A DNA stretch of 64,000 nt from Ralstonia sp. RRA (GCF_037023145.1 NZ_CP146094.1:62001-126000), one strand, 5' to 3'; positions 26,052 to 35,207 are shown, counted from the first letter of the stretch. Notes: generated by a model not told the origin, from the letters alone. Translations and numbers: made by a program.

Positions 26052-27008
26052 TCAGTCGAATTCCACCTGCCCGGAGCCAGATCGCTCCACTGACCTCCGC
26101 ATGGGATTGCCCGCAACGCGGATATCACCTGAACCGGACATCGTCACCCGGGCGGCATCCGAAGCGTATGCCCGCACATTGCCACTACCCGAAATGACGC
26201 CGCTGAAGTCCTTGGCCTGCAATGCCCGTACATCCACATCGCCCGATCCCGAAACGGTGACACTCACCGAGTTCGCCTTGCCGGCGGCGACAACTGTCCC
26301 TGAACCCAAGATATTCAGATCGAGTGATTTACCTTGGAAGTCGTCCAATTTCATCGCGCCGCTGCCTACGATTCGCACGGCACGCAGGTCTGGTGCGACC
26401 ACTTGGACTTTGAGCGGTTTTCGCATCGATACAGCACCTTCAATCCCAATCGTCAGCTTCCCGCCTCGAACCTTCGTTTCGATGAGTGGCAAGATGTTCT
26501 GCGGCCCTGAAATCGTGATGCTCGGGACTGCCCCTGGTGAATATGTCGCGTCCGCCGGGACAGCCAGCTCCAAAGAATCGAACAATTCAACCTTTCGGAC
26601 ATCGGTGCCGTCCGGGCCGGCCGCTTTAAGCACTTTCCCATCTGTGAGGGCCTGGCCATTCACAATGACGACGTTCGATGAGTTGCGACCACTCGACGAC
26701 TGGACAACGGCATTTCCGTTTCCGGAAACGATCATGCTTGTGGTTCCTCCAGTGACGACAACATTTGCAGAGCCCGCCCCAGTAGATGACTGAACGATCT
26801 CGTCGGCATCGGTTGTCGCGACTGCTGTAGTCGGGCCGCTTGTCGATGAACCAGTTCCGGTCACGATAGTTCCATTGTTGACGGCAATTGCGGTACCGCC
26901 ATTGGAAGCGGACACAGTCACATTGTCTGGCTCGCCGCTCTTGCTGCAGCCAAACAACGCGACCACCATCGCAACGGCGAAGTATGTTTTCAGGCTTCGT
27001 TGCTTCAT
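26052..27008 (-). CDS. lipoprotein with DUF2807 (head GIN-type) beta-helix domain
   Basis: Signal peptide with lipobox VALFGCSKS at about residue 21, then a Thr/Ser/Gly-rich low-complexity linker (about 25-110), then a repetitive domain with SGSGxV/SGSGNV/GSGDIRV motifs (RIVGSGAMKL, ILGSGTVVA, VSGSGDVDV, ISGSGNVRA, MSGSGDIRV), the hallmark of DUF2807. Outer-membrane anchoring is inferred. Start MKQRSLKTYF at 27008; MGQAS at 27026 is possible. Confidence 0.85.
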   Translation of the reverse strand: MKQRSLKTYFAVAMVVALFGCSKSGEPDNVTVSASNGGTAIAVNNGTIVTGTGSSTSGPTTAVATTDADEIVQSSTGAGSANVVVTGGTTSMIVSGNGNAVVQSSSGRNSSNVVIVNGQALTDGKVLKAAGPDGTDVRKVELFDSLELAVPADATYSPGAVPSITISGPQNILPLIETKVRGGKLTIGIEGAVSMRKPLKVQVVAPDLRAVRIVGSGAMKLDDFQGKSLDLNILGSGTVVAAGKANSVSVTVSGSGDVDVRALQAKDFSGVISGSGNVRAYASDAARVTMSGSGDIRVAGNPMRRSVERSGSGQVEFD

Positions 27009-27120
27009 ATTGGATGCTTGTCCCATTTTAAGTTCTACCTGCGAAGGCGGCGAGTCTGCATTCCGCCCTGGAACCCCAAATCTCTGCACTTGAGGGGAGA
27101 GGTACCTTACGGCCGAGTTC

Positions 27121-27615
27121 CTACTTGCTATCTGCCTGCTTTCGTTTCTCGAAAGCAAGCCGGACAAAACGTTCGTACCACTCCTGTACCAGCGGAAGAG
27201 CGAGTTGGTTCAGCGGAAGGTCGCGAGCAAAGTACTCAGTGCCTGCTCTGCTGCAGAAGCGGCAGTCCACATCGCCTCCGGCGAACGCCTGGATGATCAG
27301 GGTGTACTCGTTCAATGGGCCAAACACCGGATCGTCGTTCAATTTCTCACCCGCACACGGGACGAAAGTGATCGACGCGCTCGCGCGTCCAGCGACGCCC
27401 TCAGCAGAGGATCGGCACCAGAAGCTCTCCGCGCGCATTGCTTCGGCTTCCTGGCTCAAGAAACTGTGGATGCCGATGTTCTGGAAATGTGCCTGCGCAG
27501 CTAGTACGCGTGATTCCAGTTCAGACGATGTGAGCGCGGCCTGAATGGTCTTTCTGGTTTGCTCGTGAGCATCAGCTTCGCGAACTTCTTGAAGGATTCT
27601 GTTGAATGAAGACAT
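27121..27615 (-). CDS. hypothetical protein, 164 aa
   Basis: Soluble protein, MSSFNRILQEVREADAHEQTRKTIQ, with helical N-terminus and DCRFCSRAG in the C-terminal half. Unrecognised. Its upstream region (27616-27892) has a family operator and diverged leader hairpins. Confidence 0.7.
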   Translation of the reverse strand: MSSFNRILQEVREADAHEQTRKTIQAALTSSELESRVLAAQAHFQNIGIHSFLSQEAEAMRAESFWCRSSAEGVAGRASASITFVPCAGEKLNDDPVFGPLNEYTLIIQAFAGGDVDCRFCSRAGTEYFARDLPLNQLALPLVQEWYERFVRLAFEKRKQADSK

Positions 27616-27892
27616 GGTTGGTCGTTCGGGTTCTTGATTGGAGTTCGTCGAGCGTCTGACGGCACCCCGTGCGGCGCGATTATTCCCGCGAGGCGATTTC
27701 TTCGGTGCCAGTGAATCATGATGTCACCAAGAGCTCATGCTAGAGCGATTTCGAGCCAAATCTAGCCTGTACCGTCTTCGCATGGGAGTGTCGCCCCCTT
27801 CGATTGGAGGGGGGGCAGACAAGGCTCACCTTCAACTCCTCTGTAACGGCAGGGCAGCCGAAAAATACAGCATTGTTTGTTCTTGATAGGAA
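27616..27892 (-). promoter_or_regulatory. diverged leader and palindrome promoter of the 164-aa gene
   Basis: Operator TTCCTATCAAGAA (27880-27892) and -10 TATTTT (27862-27867), then a GCTAG/CTAGC pair as in P1, then TCGCGGGAATAATCGCGCCGCACGGGG resembling P3, with no SD stem before the ATG. Spacing is looser than in other copies, so this is a distant or decaying member. Also a GCCCCC/GGGGGC hairpin at about 27791-27815. Confidence 0.45.
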
Positions 27893-27955
27893 TCGAATGT
27901 GTGGCCAGCCGGCGGTGGGCAAACATTCGCCCCGGGGTAGCGGACTTGACGCACT

Positions 27956-28360
27956 TCAGACTGACGCTGGATCGACTACGAGGCCAGACCGTACCCGTTT
28001 CTGCGGATCCAGCGCTGTCCCCTGCACCAACGTGTGCAGACATACTGGACACGGATCTGGGCGCGCTTTCCTATGCTTGGCGTAGCAAATGACCCTGGTG
28101 GCAGTCCTTGCTGACAACACAGTCCATCTCCCACCCTGCATCCCGTCATCCAGTAGACAGGAAAGCGAACCCATTTCTGCGTAGGTCGCGCGATATTGAC
28201 GGTTGGTTGGGCAAGACGCTGGGGCACGTTTTCGTGAGTGTCGTCGCCTCAAAAAGCGTAGAGACCGTCGCGCCAGCGTCGCGCGATCTGATACTGAGCC
28301 TGAGGCTGCGCTCACGATTGTCTCAATGCCATCCGTGTGGAGGTCATACTCGCGGCGCAT
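27956..28360 (-). CDS. doubtful hypothetical protein, 134 aa
   Basis: Long frame in a 490-base stretch otherwise without a gene (27893-28381). It has DPCPVCLH, but Arg-rich composition and no SD; likely a chance frame. Nothing else supportable was seen in the stretch. Confidence 0.25.
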   Translation of the reverse strand: MRREYDLHTDGIETIVSAASGSVSDRATLARRSLRFLRRRHSRKRAPASCPTNRQYRATYAEMGSLSCLLDDGMQGGRWTVLSARTATRVICYAKHRKARPDPCPVCLHTLVQGTALDPQKRVRSGLVVDPASV

Positions 28361-28381
28361 TGAGAGGCCGGTGTGCCTCGG

Positions 28382-29389
28382 CTAGCGAACGGCTTGGGAT
28401 GGCGCCATTTCAGCAACCAGTCTGTAATACTCGTCGTACGAGTGAGAGGCGGTCGGAGCGGCGTCGATCAGCGATCGGCAAACCCGAATCAGTGCCGCGT
28501 AGAGAGACGCTTCATCGCTCGGCACGCCACCTGCATCACGAAGCTTCTGGTACTTGCCAGTTTGTTGAAACCAGTCGAGTTCTGCTGCGTGCCACAAACT
28601 TCGCACAAACACGTCAATTGGTTCTGGATGCGAAGACTCGGTCTGCGCCAAAACTGCCGCTTGAGCAAAGGCCTCGAACTCCTTCGTCGGCCGGAGCATG
28701 ATCATTTGGTCCATGTTTTTTCGTTCTGCAGTGTTGCCTTGGGTCGGGAACCTCATGCGAACGATACCCGCCAAGTGATGCCACGATTCCGACACTCCCG
28801 CCTGGTTACACCCTGGCGGGGCCGCAGTCCCAACCGCGACGAAGTCCGTAATACCTGCTTGCCTAATCCGGCGCTCCGCCTTTTTTCCGAGCGCCGCGAC
28901 AATGGCCCCTGTAAAGAGACTGATCTGCGGAACCAGGAATCGATTCGCACACGCGCGCTCAACCTTTACTGGAATTCGTCCGCCCTCCTTCTTCGCAGAA
29001 CACAGCACCGAATCGGTAATCCAGGTCCAGCGCATCTGCGTCTCGAAGTCGGCGCCCGGCCAGCACAGGTCGAGAATCGTTCGCAGATTCCGGTGAAATC
29101 GGTCGTTGCCATTTCGGACGCATTCCCATGCATAGCGAACGACAGAATCCAGTCTTCCCGCCGGCGTACCATCACTTGCATGGTTCTCCGATGGATGGGG
29201 GTCGCCTGGCTCAGCGCAGACCAGAACCAGCCGGATCTCGTTGGCTCCGGCGGTTGCCCCGCAGAATCCTCGAGGTACGTGCCCGGCATGTGGATCCCAG
29301 CTGTTTTGAGCGCAGGCTCCCTCCCGGAAGCCGACACAGGGCTCGAATGCGGGCTGTAGGAGGCGAAGAACGTCGCTAGTCGGAATCAT
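28382..29389 (-). CDS. uracil-DNA glycosylase superfamily-like protein, 335 aa
   Basis: The middle region resembles UDG-fold proteins: LVLVCAEPGDPHPSE (motif with the substrate-binding Pro/Asp), later ITDSVLCSAKKEGG..C..FLVPQI..ALGKKAERRI. Active-site residues are not all clear, so base excision activity is inference. The last 120 residues (from MDQMIMLRPTKEFEAF) look like a separate helical domain. Start at 29389 with weak SD. Confidence 0.65.
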   Translation of the reverse strand: MIPTSDVLRLLQPAFEPCVGFREGACAQNSWDPHAGHVPRGFCGATAGANEIRLVLVCAEPGDPHPSENHASDGTPAGRLDSVVRYAWECVRNGNDRFHRNLRTILDLCWPGADFETQMRWTWITDSVLCSAKKEGGRIPVKVERACANRFLVPQISLFTGAIVAALGKKAERRIRQAGITDFVAVGTAAPPGCNQAGVSESWHHLAGIVRMRFPTQGNTAERKNMDQMIMLRPTKEFEAFAQAAVLAQTESSHPEPIDVFVRSLWHAAELDWFQQTGKYQKLRDAGGVPSDEASLYAALIRVCRSLIDAAPTASHSYDEYYRLVAEMAPSQAVR

Positions 29390-29395
29390 AGCGAA

Positions 29396-29812
29396 TCAGG
29401 GGCCTACAACTCGCCCGGCGGGCCTGCACGTGTAATTCCCATCGAACCGCTTCCCCATGTCGAACCTTCTAAGCTTCAGGTCGCCCGTGACCTTTTGCAG
29501 CGCGCCGATGCGCGATGGCTTTCCAGACCCGCAGATCTTCTCAACACCGTATTCGAATTCGATTTCGTCTCGGCTTTCCGAGCACACCCCGTACGCAACG
29601 CCATCAAAGGTGTAGGTGCTTCCGGGGCGTCCCTTGATCTCAATGGACCCATCCTCGATTCTCAGGAAAAACCGATCAGCAAAGGACACTTCCCCGTATT
29701 CGACATGGCCGGAACAGATCAACTCCCGTGCTTCTTTGCCGTGAGCACTAGCGAATGAGACTAGCAATCCGATCACCACAGCAGTCAATCTCCCAAGCCT
29801 TTGACGTTTCAT
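29396..29812 (-). CDS. exported hypothetical protein, 138 aa
   Basis: Signal peptide (MKRQRLGRLTAVVIGLLVSFASAHG) and a Cys-containing mature domain (five Cys, mostly in pairs), likely disulfide bonded. Unrecognised. The ATG at 29812 overlaps the protease-like gene upstream by ATGA. Confidence 0.7.
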   Translation of the reverse strand: MKRQRLGRLTAVVIGLLVSFASAHGKEARELICSGHVEYGEVSFADRFFLRIEDGSIEIKGRPGSTYTFDGVAYGVCSESRDEIEFEYGVEKICGSGKPSRIGALQKVTGDLKLRRFDMGKRFDGNYTCRPAGRVVGP

Positions 29813-31017
29813 TGCTCTCCCGCTTGCAGTTCGATGCCCCCAAGTTCGACTGGCCATACTGCTGTTGGCAAGCCTGCTGTCCGCTTCACTCCCTTTAGTA
29901 GGTGCGCGAGCTGCTCGAAATCAAGATATTCCGCCTCTTCCAGCCTGTCGGCTATCCTCATTACGGCGGCCCAGTTGACGCGCAGGAAGCGGGTGACCGC
30001 GACCAGCATTTGCTTTTTCAGGGTAACGAGCTCGCGCTTGTTGGATTCCATCTCAAGGTCGCTCTTGGGTTCCTCGAAGAAAGTGATGTCCGTACGCAAG
30101 AGCAAGTAAGGAATTGCCAAGTCCTGCCATACGCGCATATCGCCGCCGGCGCCGAACCCGTGCGTTCCTGAGTCGATCTTCTCTGCCACTAAACCCGCTA
30201 GGCAGGTAAACAACTTCCACTCGAGCAAGTCATAGGAGAAGTCACCGTTCCTTCCTCCCGGGAATGAGACTTGGCCGACCGAGGGAGAAAGCGTGTCGGT
30301 ATCGATGAACGCCGAGGCGTCCTCCGGGATTCTCGCTCCGAGGGCGTACATCAGCGCATGGCCGGCCTCGTGGACAGCGGTCTGACGGAAACCGCCAGTT
30401 CGTGGCCGAACGGCAAGTATCTGGTGGTACGGCGTCTCGAAAGCATAGTGGTTTGCTGTCGCCCGCATAACCAGGAAACGAGCAAAAAGCGAGAGGGGAT
30501 GTCCAAACGCCACCATCACCACGACCGACAAAAGAATGAAGGTTGTGAGCGATCGTGGATCGCGCGCAGCGAGGTCCACGGCATGCCGCCACCCAAACCA
30601 GCACAGCGCGACGCAAAGGAACCCGTAGCAGACCGATGCAACGACCTCGCCCAGCAGGACAGATCGTTGAAACGCGGGCATGAGGAACCATGTTGCGGCC
30701 ACAAAGAGGAGCGCAAACCCGGTGATCGCTCCCCCAAGCCGGGCGGCGATTGACGTCGCCGTGGTACCTCCATCCATTCCGAATACGAGTGCCAAAAGGG
30801 CCACCCCTGCTACACCGAGCATGCCGTGGAAGGCAATGACCAGCGTCCGTGTGTTGTCGTCGTAAGTGGATCGTAGACGGTACCGCAACATCACGTAGAT
30901 GAGCCGGAAAAGTTCAACCGGGCCGCGGTGCCTCAGGGTGTCCCACAAGGTCTTGGCGACAATAAAGCGGCCGTAAGGCTTCGAATTTGTGACGCGTTCG
31001 GGTTGGGTCTCGCTCAT
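29809..31017 (-). CDS. membrane M41 (FtsH-type) peptidase-domain protein lacking AAA
   Basis: 402 aa. Two pairs of hydrophobic segments (about 58-80, 95-112 and 120-145, 158-183) precede a peptidase domain with the zinc motif HEAGH (216-220, TAVHEAGHALMYAL) and, further on, GFGAGGDMRVW where Asp293 could be the third ligand as in FtsH. No Walker motifs, so the ATP-driven unfolding domain is absent. Role unknown; it may act on membrane or misfolded proteins, or the exported protein encoded by the coupled gene at 29396 may be its partner. Start ATG at 31017. Confidence 0.8.
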   Translation of the reverse strand: MSETQPERVTNSKPYGRFIVAKTLWDTLRHRGPVELFRLIYVMLRYRLRSTYDDNTRTLVIAFHGMLGVAGVALLALVFGMDGGTTATSIAARLGGAITGFALLFVAATWFLMPAFQRSVLLGEVVASVCYGFLCVALCWFGWRHAVDLAARDPRSLTTFILLSVVVMVAFGHPLSLFARFLVMRATANHYAFETPYHQILAVRPRTGGFRQTAVHEAGHALMYALGARIPEDASAFIDTDTLSPSVGQVSFPGGRNGDFSYDLLEWKLFTCLAGLVAEKIDSGTHGFGAGGDMRVWQDLAIPYLLLRTDITFFEEPKSDLEMESNKRELVTLKKQMLVAVTRFLRVNWAAVMRIADRLEEAEYLDFEQLAHLLKGVKRTAGLPTAVWPVELGGIELQAGEQ

Positions 31018-31059
31018 CCTGCATACTTAGGCGCCTTGGGCGCCGCACCAGCAATCAAC

Positions 31060-31629
31060 TTATCGATCGTCGTGTGCACCGACTGCCGACGTTCCAAAGG
31101 GCGGCAGCAGCTCACCGAAGAGGCGCTGGAGAACGGCGTCGAGGGACGCAAGCCGCTCAAAATCTCCGCGGCGCAAGATTCTATGTCCTGAGCGGTCCGC
31201 CTTCACTCCGTCCTTGTTTGCTCTGGTCTGCCGAGCCTGCCTTTTGCCACCAATGTCAGGCAGAGCCTGTCCAGGCTGCCCACCAAACCATCGGTACCCG
31301 CGAAAGTCCAGTTGATCGTCCACAATGATCCAAAGGACGCATCCCGAGGGCTTCTCTGCAAGCTTCAGACTGACGCTAACCTCATTTGTCTTGCCGCCCT
31401 CGATCGCGGACTTCAACTGAACGTGGCGAACAACGTCTTTGTAGCTGAACACCACGTCATATCCGCCGGCGTCGAACTCGGAACGGAGCACTTCGACCTC
31501 AGCGACACCGAGCTGCCAAAGTCTCCGAAGGGCCTCGCCCACGAAGACATGCTCAATGATTCTTTCACGGAGCACCGATTGAAAGGAGTGCTGCTCTTTC
31601 GATCCGGTCCCGTTTCCTGTTTCGCGCAT
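31060..31629 (-). CDS. PD-(D/E)XK-like hypothetical protein, 189 aa
   Basis: The segment EVEVLRSEFDAGGYDVVFSYKDVVRHVQLKSAI has the E..D..QxK arrangement of the restriction-endonuclease-like fold: GGYDVVF (acidic D) and VQLKS (K). A nuclease role is inference. Start MRETGNGTG at 31629 with AGGGA upstream. Confidence 0.6.
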   Translation of the reverse strand: MRETGNGTGSKEQHSFQSVLRERIIEHVFVGEALRRLWQLGVAEVEVLRSEFDAGGYDVVFSYKDVVRHVQLKSAIEGGKTNEVSVSLKLAEKPSGCVLWIIVDDQLDFRGYRWFGGQPGQALPDIGGKRQARQTRANKDGVKADRSGHRILRRGDFERLASLDAVLQRLFGELLPPFGTSAVGAHDDR

Positions 31630-31754
31630 ATCAGCTTCCCTACCTTGCCAGATCCCCCATTTCGCGGGAACGTCGCTGACAATCCTAATCGAATGCGGGA
31701 ATGGCGGGCAGCTTCCGATCGTTGCGTCACTACGTGCCTTTGCGGCACCGTCCC

Positions 31755-32342
31755 CTACTTGCTCGTCCACGTCGCCCGAATTGAATCTGGCGCAGCGGCC
31801 CGAGCTTCTTTGAGTTGCCTCGAAAGTTCGCTCGACACGACAGGAAGCACGGCGACGATAAAATCCTGGGCAGCATCGAAAGAGACTCGATCCTGGTTGG
31901 CGGCCACTTCGATCGCCAGACCTTGAGGATTATTCTTGGCCTTGAAGAGGAATCCGGTACCGGCCAACAATGGAAGATCGAACTGATAGGAGTACAGGTT
32001 GCGAGGTTCCTGCTCGCCCAGCCGGTCAAAAGGATTGGAGGCAGGGCCGCCGATGGGGATATTCCAGCCAATGACTTTTCGCCCAACGTCTTTGGGCGCC
32101 TGCCCCCTCAAACTGGCGTTGCAGAGGACGCGATCCTGGAGGACTAGCGGCTTTTCAGCCCAGCATTGAAGTTGCTCAACATCGGCCGACAGACTCGAAA
32201 GTGGGCGGACTGCGTCTGTCAGTTTCTGGTTGAACTCAGTTGCCGGTGGCCAGTTTTCCTGCTTGCCGACGCACGCAGCAAGTGCCGCGCTGAACGTGAC
32301 CACAGACAAAACCCGAATGGCTTGGTGGCTGATCATGGGCAT
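31755..32342 (-). CDS. lipoprotein, 195 aa
   Basis: Signal peptide with lipobox FSAALAACVGK, then a mixed alpha/beta domain without recognised family. The C-terminus overlaps the beginning of the neighbouring frame at 31760. Start at 32342 (MPMISHQAIRV) with AAGGGA upstream; MISHQ is an alternative. Confidence 0.7.
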   Translation of the reverse strand: MPMISHQAIRVLSVVTFSAALAACVGKQENWPPATEFNQKLTDAVRPLSSLSADVEQLQCWAEKPLVLQDRVLCNASLRGQAPKDVGRKVIGWNIPIGGPASNPFDRLGEQEPRNLYSYQFDLPLLAGTGFLFKAKNNPQGLAIEVAANQDRVSFDAAQDFIVAVLPVVSSELSRQLKEARAAAPDSIRATWTSK

Positions 32343-32433
32343 CTTTCCCTTGAATTTCGAATGGGGGGCGCCGGCCATTGTTCAGCCGGCGGCAGGCCCG
32401 AACGCGCGGCCCAAGTAGGTGCCGCTCTAACCT

Positions 32434-32763
32434 CTACTTTGCGGGTGGCTTTTCACCTGCGGCGGCCGAGCGAAGGATGTAGCACTCACCCTCGACAGTT
32501 GTGATCTGACCTGAATCACTCAACGTCCAGCACGAAGGCCCCGCGCTCTTTACGCCACCGTCGACAATCTGAATCGGAGGCCGCCGTGGTTCGCGGTCTT
32601 GGGCAAGGGAGCCCGGAGCGGGAGTCGACTCACTGTAGAGAGTGACGACGGTCACATTCCGGCTGTCTTTGGAAGGAGCCTCTTGTCCTTCGGCTCCCCC
32701 CGCATACGCGAGACCGGAACAGAGATACAGGGCGGCAAGTGCTGGCAGATGAACTCGTTTCAT
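32434..32763 (-). CDS. exported hypothetical protein, 109 aa
   Basis: Signal peptide MKRVHLPALAALYLCSGLAYAGG, then a Pro/Ser-rich linker and CWTLSDSGQI..VEGECYIL with two Cys. The same frame runs upstream to 33111 and looks protein-like (AVSQVDFLVRNLPDSVSHHTHGEFARW), so an upstream coding part cannot be excluded. Confidence 0.6.
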   Translation of the reverse strand: MKRVHLPALAALYLCSGLAYAGGAEGQEAPSKDSRNVTVVTLYSESTPAPGSLAQDREPRRPPIQIVDGGVKSAGPSCWTLSDSGQITTVEGECYILRSAAAGEKPPAK

Positions 32764-32962
32764 GGCGTCGATAGAATTGTCGGGCGGTCCAGCCCACCAT
32801 CCATATCGGCATGAGGGGAACGAACCTGTAGACACACTATCAACGTGGAGCCGTATTTCTACCCGCTGTATCCAACGCGCAAACTCACCATGGGTGTGGT
32901 GCGAGACCGAGTCCGGAAGATTTCTCACCAGGAAATCCACTTGGGAAACAGCCACGGTTACA

Positions 32963-32980
32963 CCAAGAAGTAACCGCCCT
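32963..32980. repeat. 18-bp direct repeat copy 1
   Basis: CCAAGAAGTAACCGCCCT is identical to 62215-62232. Here it is part of a GGTTAC/GTAACC hairpin. Confidence 0.6.
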
Positions 32981-33019
32981 GCACCGCCCTGTTCGGTGAG
33001 AAGTGAACATAGCCCATAG

Positions 33020-33778
33020 TCAGGTCGTAAGTTCCTGCCAGCGGCGGACAACAACTTTCCAATAAGTTTCTGGTGACACGCCGTCGTAGGCTCCAAACGA
33101 GAATCCGTCATTCATCTCGATGAGGGCCGTTTTGCCCGTGTCCAGGACGCCAAAATCGATCACGTACCCGGCCGGCGCGTGCCCGCCCTCCGTCAGGATG
33201 TTGATGGCTTCGCCGACCACGACCACTTCCGGATTGACCCCTCTGTCCCCACCACGATCCGCAAACCTCATCTCCAACAGCTCACCGTCGGCGACATAAA
33301 CGCGCCATTCGCTGACGAAGTGGACCGGGTCGGAAATCCAGACCGGTCTGGCTTTCGACTGGCCATTGAACCGAGGGTCGTCGACAAATTCAGCGACGAA
33401 TCCAGTAAAACGCTTCCATCCGTCTGCGGGCTTGATGAATAGGCTTCTGCCCGACGCCACAATATTCAAGGCGTCGCGAAGCGTGGAAAGTCGCCTCACT
33501 TGGCGATGCAGCATGTGCTCCAGGCATGATGGGTAAGGCGTATGGTTGGGTAAGTCCACACCGAGCTGCCGCAGCGCATACTTGACAAAGCGTACCGATC
33601 CTACAGCGACATACCCTTCGCCTAATCTAACTCGGCAGCGCTCAACCTGCCCGGTAGAGGCCCGCTCCACCGGAAGCCCATGCTTCATAGCTAGATCGGC
33701 CATCAGCTGTTCTTCCCGGTCTAGGGTTCCATCACCCTTTACTTGAACCAGCAGCCCTTTTGGTTCACTCACCTGCAT
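33020..33778 (-). CDS. ATP-grasp protein, R2K clade (DUF4343-like)
   Basis: 252 aa. C-terminal half has the ATP-grasp features IKPADGWKRFTGF, VSEWRVYVADGEL and VIDFGVLDTGKTALIEMNDG (metal- and ATP-binding acidic residues). R2K enzymes are predicted peptide or RNA ligases found in phages and plasmids; the substrate is unknown. Start ATG at 33778; overlaps nothing. Confidence 0.8.
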   Translation of the reverse strand: MQVSEPKGLLVQVKGDGTLDREEQLMADLAMKHGLPVERASTGQVERCRVRLGEGYVAVGSVRFVKYALRQLGVDLPNHTPYPSCLEHMLHRQVRRLSTLRDALNIVASGRSLFIKPADGWKRFTGFVAEFVDDPRFNGQSKARPVWISDPVHFVSEWRVYVADGELLEMRFADRGGDRGVNPEVVVVGEAINILTEGGHAPAGYVIDFGVLDTGKTALIEMNDGFSFGAYDGVSPETYWKVVVRRWQELTT

Positions 33779-33806
33779 TGCTCACCACCTTTGATTTGCT
33801 CTCCGG

Positions 33807-34397
33807 CTAAGCCCCTGCGGCACTTTTCATCTTCGATTCCGATACGGAACCGGCGGGGATTGGCTCCGCCTTTTTGAAAGACTTCTTGACTACCGCCGGG
33901 CAGCCAGCGACGACGGTTCTCGATTCGACGTCGCGCGTGACGACGCTTCCTGCCGCGATTACGGCATCGTCCTCGATACGGACGCCTGGCATAAGGATGG
34001 CGCCCGCACCGATCCAGACGTTCCTACCCACAACGATAGGCTTGGCCATTGCGGAGGGGTCGCGTGCGCGATCGTCGGGATCGACGTGGTGGTATGTCGT
34101 GCAGAACTTGACGCCAGGGCCGACAAACGTGCGCTCTCCGATGGACACCATGGCCCCGTTCGCAATGGTGACAGCAACGTTTAAGAACGCTTCCGGTCCA
34201 ATGGATAGCAGATCTGGTCGTTCAACGTGCAGCGGTGCCCAGACCGTGCATTTCTTGTGCAAACCCGGGAAGGCTCTCTTGAGCACGCGGCCCTTCTTGT
34301 TCTTGGATGCAGCTGAGTGGTTGAAGAAGTGCAACGCCGCGCCTGGCGCGCTAGTGCCGCGTGCCAGCAGCCAAAGGTAACGCATGAAGGTAAACAT
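33807..34397 (-). CDS. hexapeptide-repeat O-acetyltransferase
   Basis: 196 aa with left-handed beta-helix repeats ([LIV]Gxxxx) such as IANGAMVSIGERTFVGPGV and WIGAGAILMPGVRIEDDAVIAAGSVVTRDV, and the catalytic-like TTYHHVD. Maltose/galactoside acetyltransferase type; acceptor unknown. N-terminus is basic. It follows the ATP-grasp gene by 28 bases. Confidence 0.85.
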   Translation of the reverse strand: MFTFMRYLWLLARGTSAPGAALHFFNHSAASKNKKGRVLKRAFPGLHKKCTVWAPLHVERPDLLSIGPEAFLNVAVTIANGAMVSIGERTFVGPGVKFCTTYHHVDPDDRARDPSAMAKPIVVGRNVWIGAGAILMPGVRIEDDAVIAAGSVVTRDVESRTVVAGCPAVVKKSFKKAEPIPAGSVSESKMKSAAGA

Positions 34398-34522
34398 CGT
34401 TCGGCGCCTTTCTATGGAGTTGTGGTGCCCTGTCTAGGGGTGGCCGATTGTAGCCGCGGCGGCAGAAATCGCTCAGGAGGCAACGGCTTGGAGTTGTCTT
34501 GTGGCGCCGCCCGCCTAGCGGC

Positions 34523-34741
34523 TTAGAAGCGCACGTGATCGGGCTTCACACCGTCGGCCAACATGTTCGCCTCAACATGGTTGATCAGCTTGTTTCCCCG
34601 CCACTCTTTGGGGAAGCGATAGCCAGTCTTCCGCATGATTGGAGCCGCAATGCGAGCCATTGCATGCATGAACAGGTAGTGAATTCTGATCATCGAGGTA
34701 TGTCGTTGGTTGGATTCGCTTAAACGTAGAGCGAGCCTCAT
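34523..34741 (-). CDS. hypothetical protein, 72 aa
   Basis: Small protein with an amphipathic N-terminus (MIRIHYLFMHAMARIAAPIMRKTGYRFPKEWRGNK). Start at 34741 or 34693 (MIRIHY). Unrecognised. Confidence 0.5.
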   Translation of the reverse strand: MRLALRLSESNQRHTSMIRIHYLFMHAMARIAAPIMRKTGYRFPKEWRGNKLINHVEANMLADGVKPDHVRF

Positions 34742-34782
34742 TCATAACGGCGGTCCGTCGTGGACGCCCGCCTCATGTGGGG

Positions 34783-34992
34783 TTATGCCCGTCGCATCTT
34801 CGCGATCAACACGATCAGCGCCACAACCAGTACCCCAACAAAAGCAAACTTGTGCTCACAGGCGAACAGAAAAGGCTCCGTCCCGAATCCGGTCCAATCC
34901 GAGGGGCCGCTGCCTCGGGTCGGCAGTGAGAGTGCCTGGGCAATGCCGAAGAAAACCCAGGAGATCAGCAATGGCAGTAATACGCTCTTCAT
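34783..34992 (-). CDS. small membrane protein, 69 aa
   Basis: Two hydrophobic segments (MKSVLLPLLISWVFFGIAQA and FAFVGVLVVALIVLIAKM). The ATG at 34992 overlaps the stop of the 37-aa frame upstream. Confidence 0.65.
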   Translation of the reverse strand: MKSVLLPLLISWVFFGIAQALSLPTRGSGPSDWTGFGTEPFLFACEHKFAFVGVLVVALIVLIAKMRRA

Positions 34993-35102
34993 TTCAATTC
35001 ACTCCAAGCAAACCCCATGTCGAACAGGGACTGGACAAGAGGCCTGATGTCGTCCGCATCCCACCACGCCAGTCCCCCCTGCCACGCGCGGACCCATCTC
35101 AT
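34989..35102 (-). CDS. very small protein, 37 aa
   Basis: MRWVRAWQGGLAWWDADDIRPL..FAWSELK, Trp-rich and strongly protein-like; its stop overlaps the next ATG (ATGA), implying coupling. In-frame stop just upstream leaves this ATG as the only start. Unrecognised. Confidence 0.55.
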   Translation of the reverse strand: MRWVRAWQGGLAWWDADDIRPLVQSLFDMGFAWSELK

Positions 35103-35207
35103 GTCTTGGATGACGGCAACTGCCTGACAGCCCCCGCAAGATGCGGCTTGTCAGGTCCGCAGATCCTGCTTGAGAATGGCCCATGCAGTTGCGCTCACTA
35201 TTCTTCC

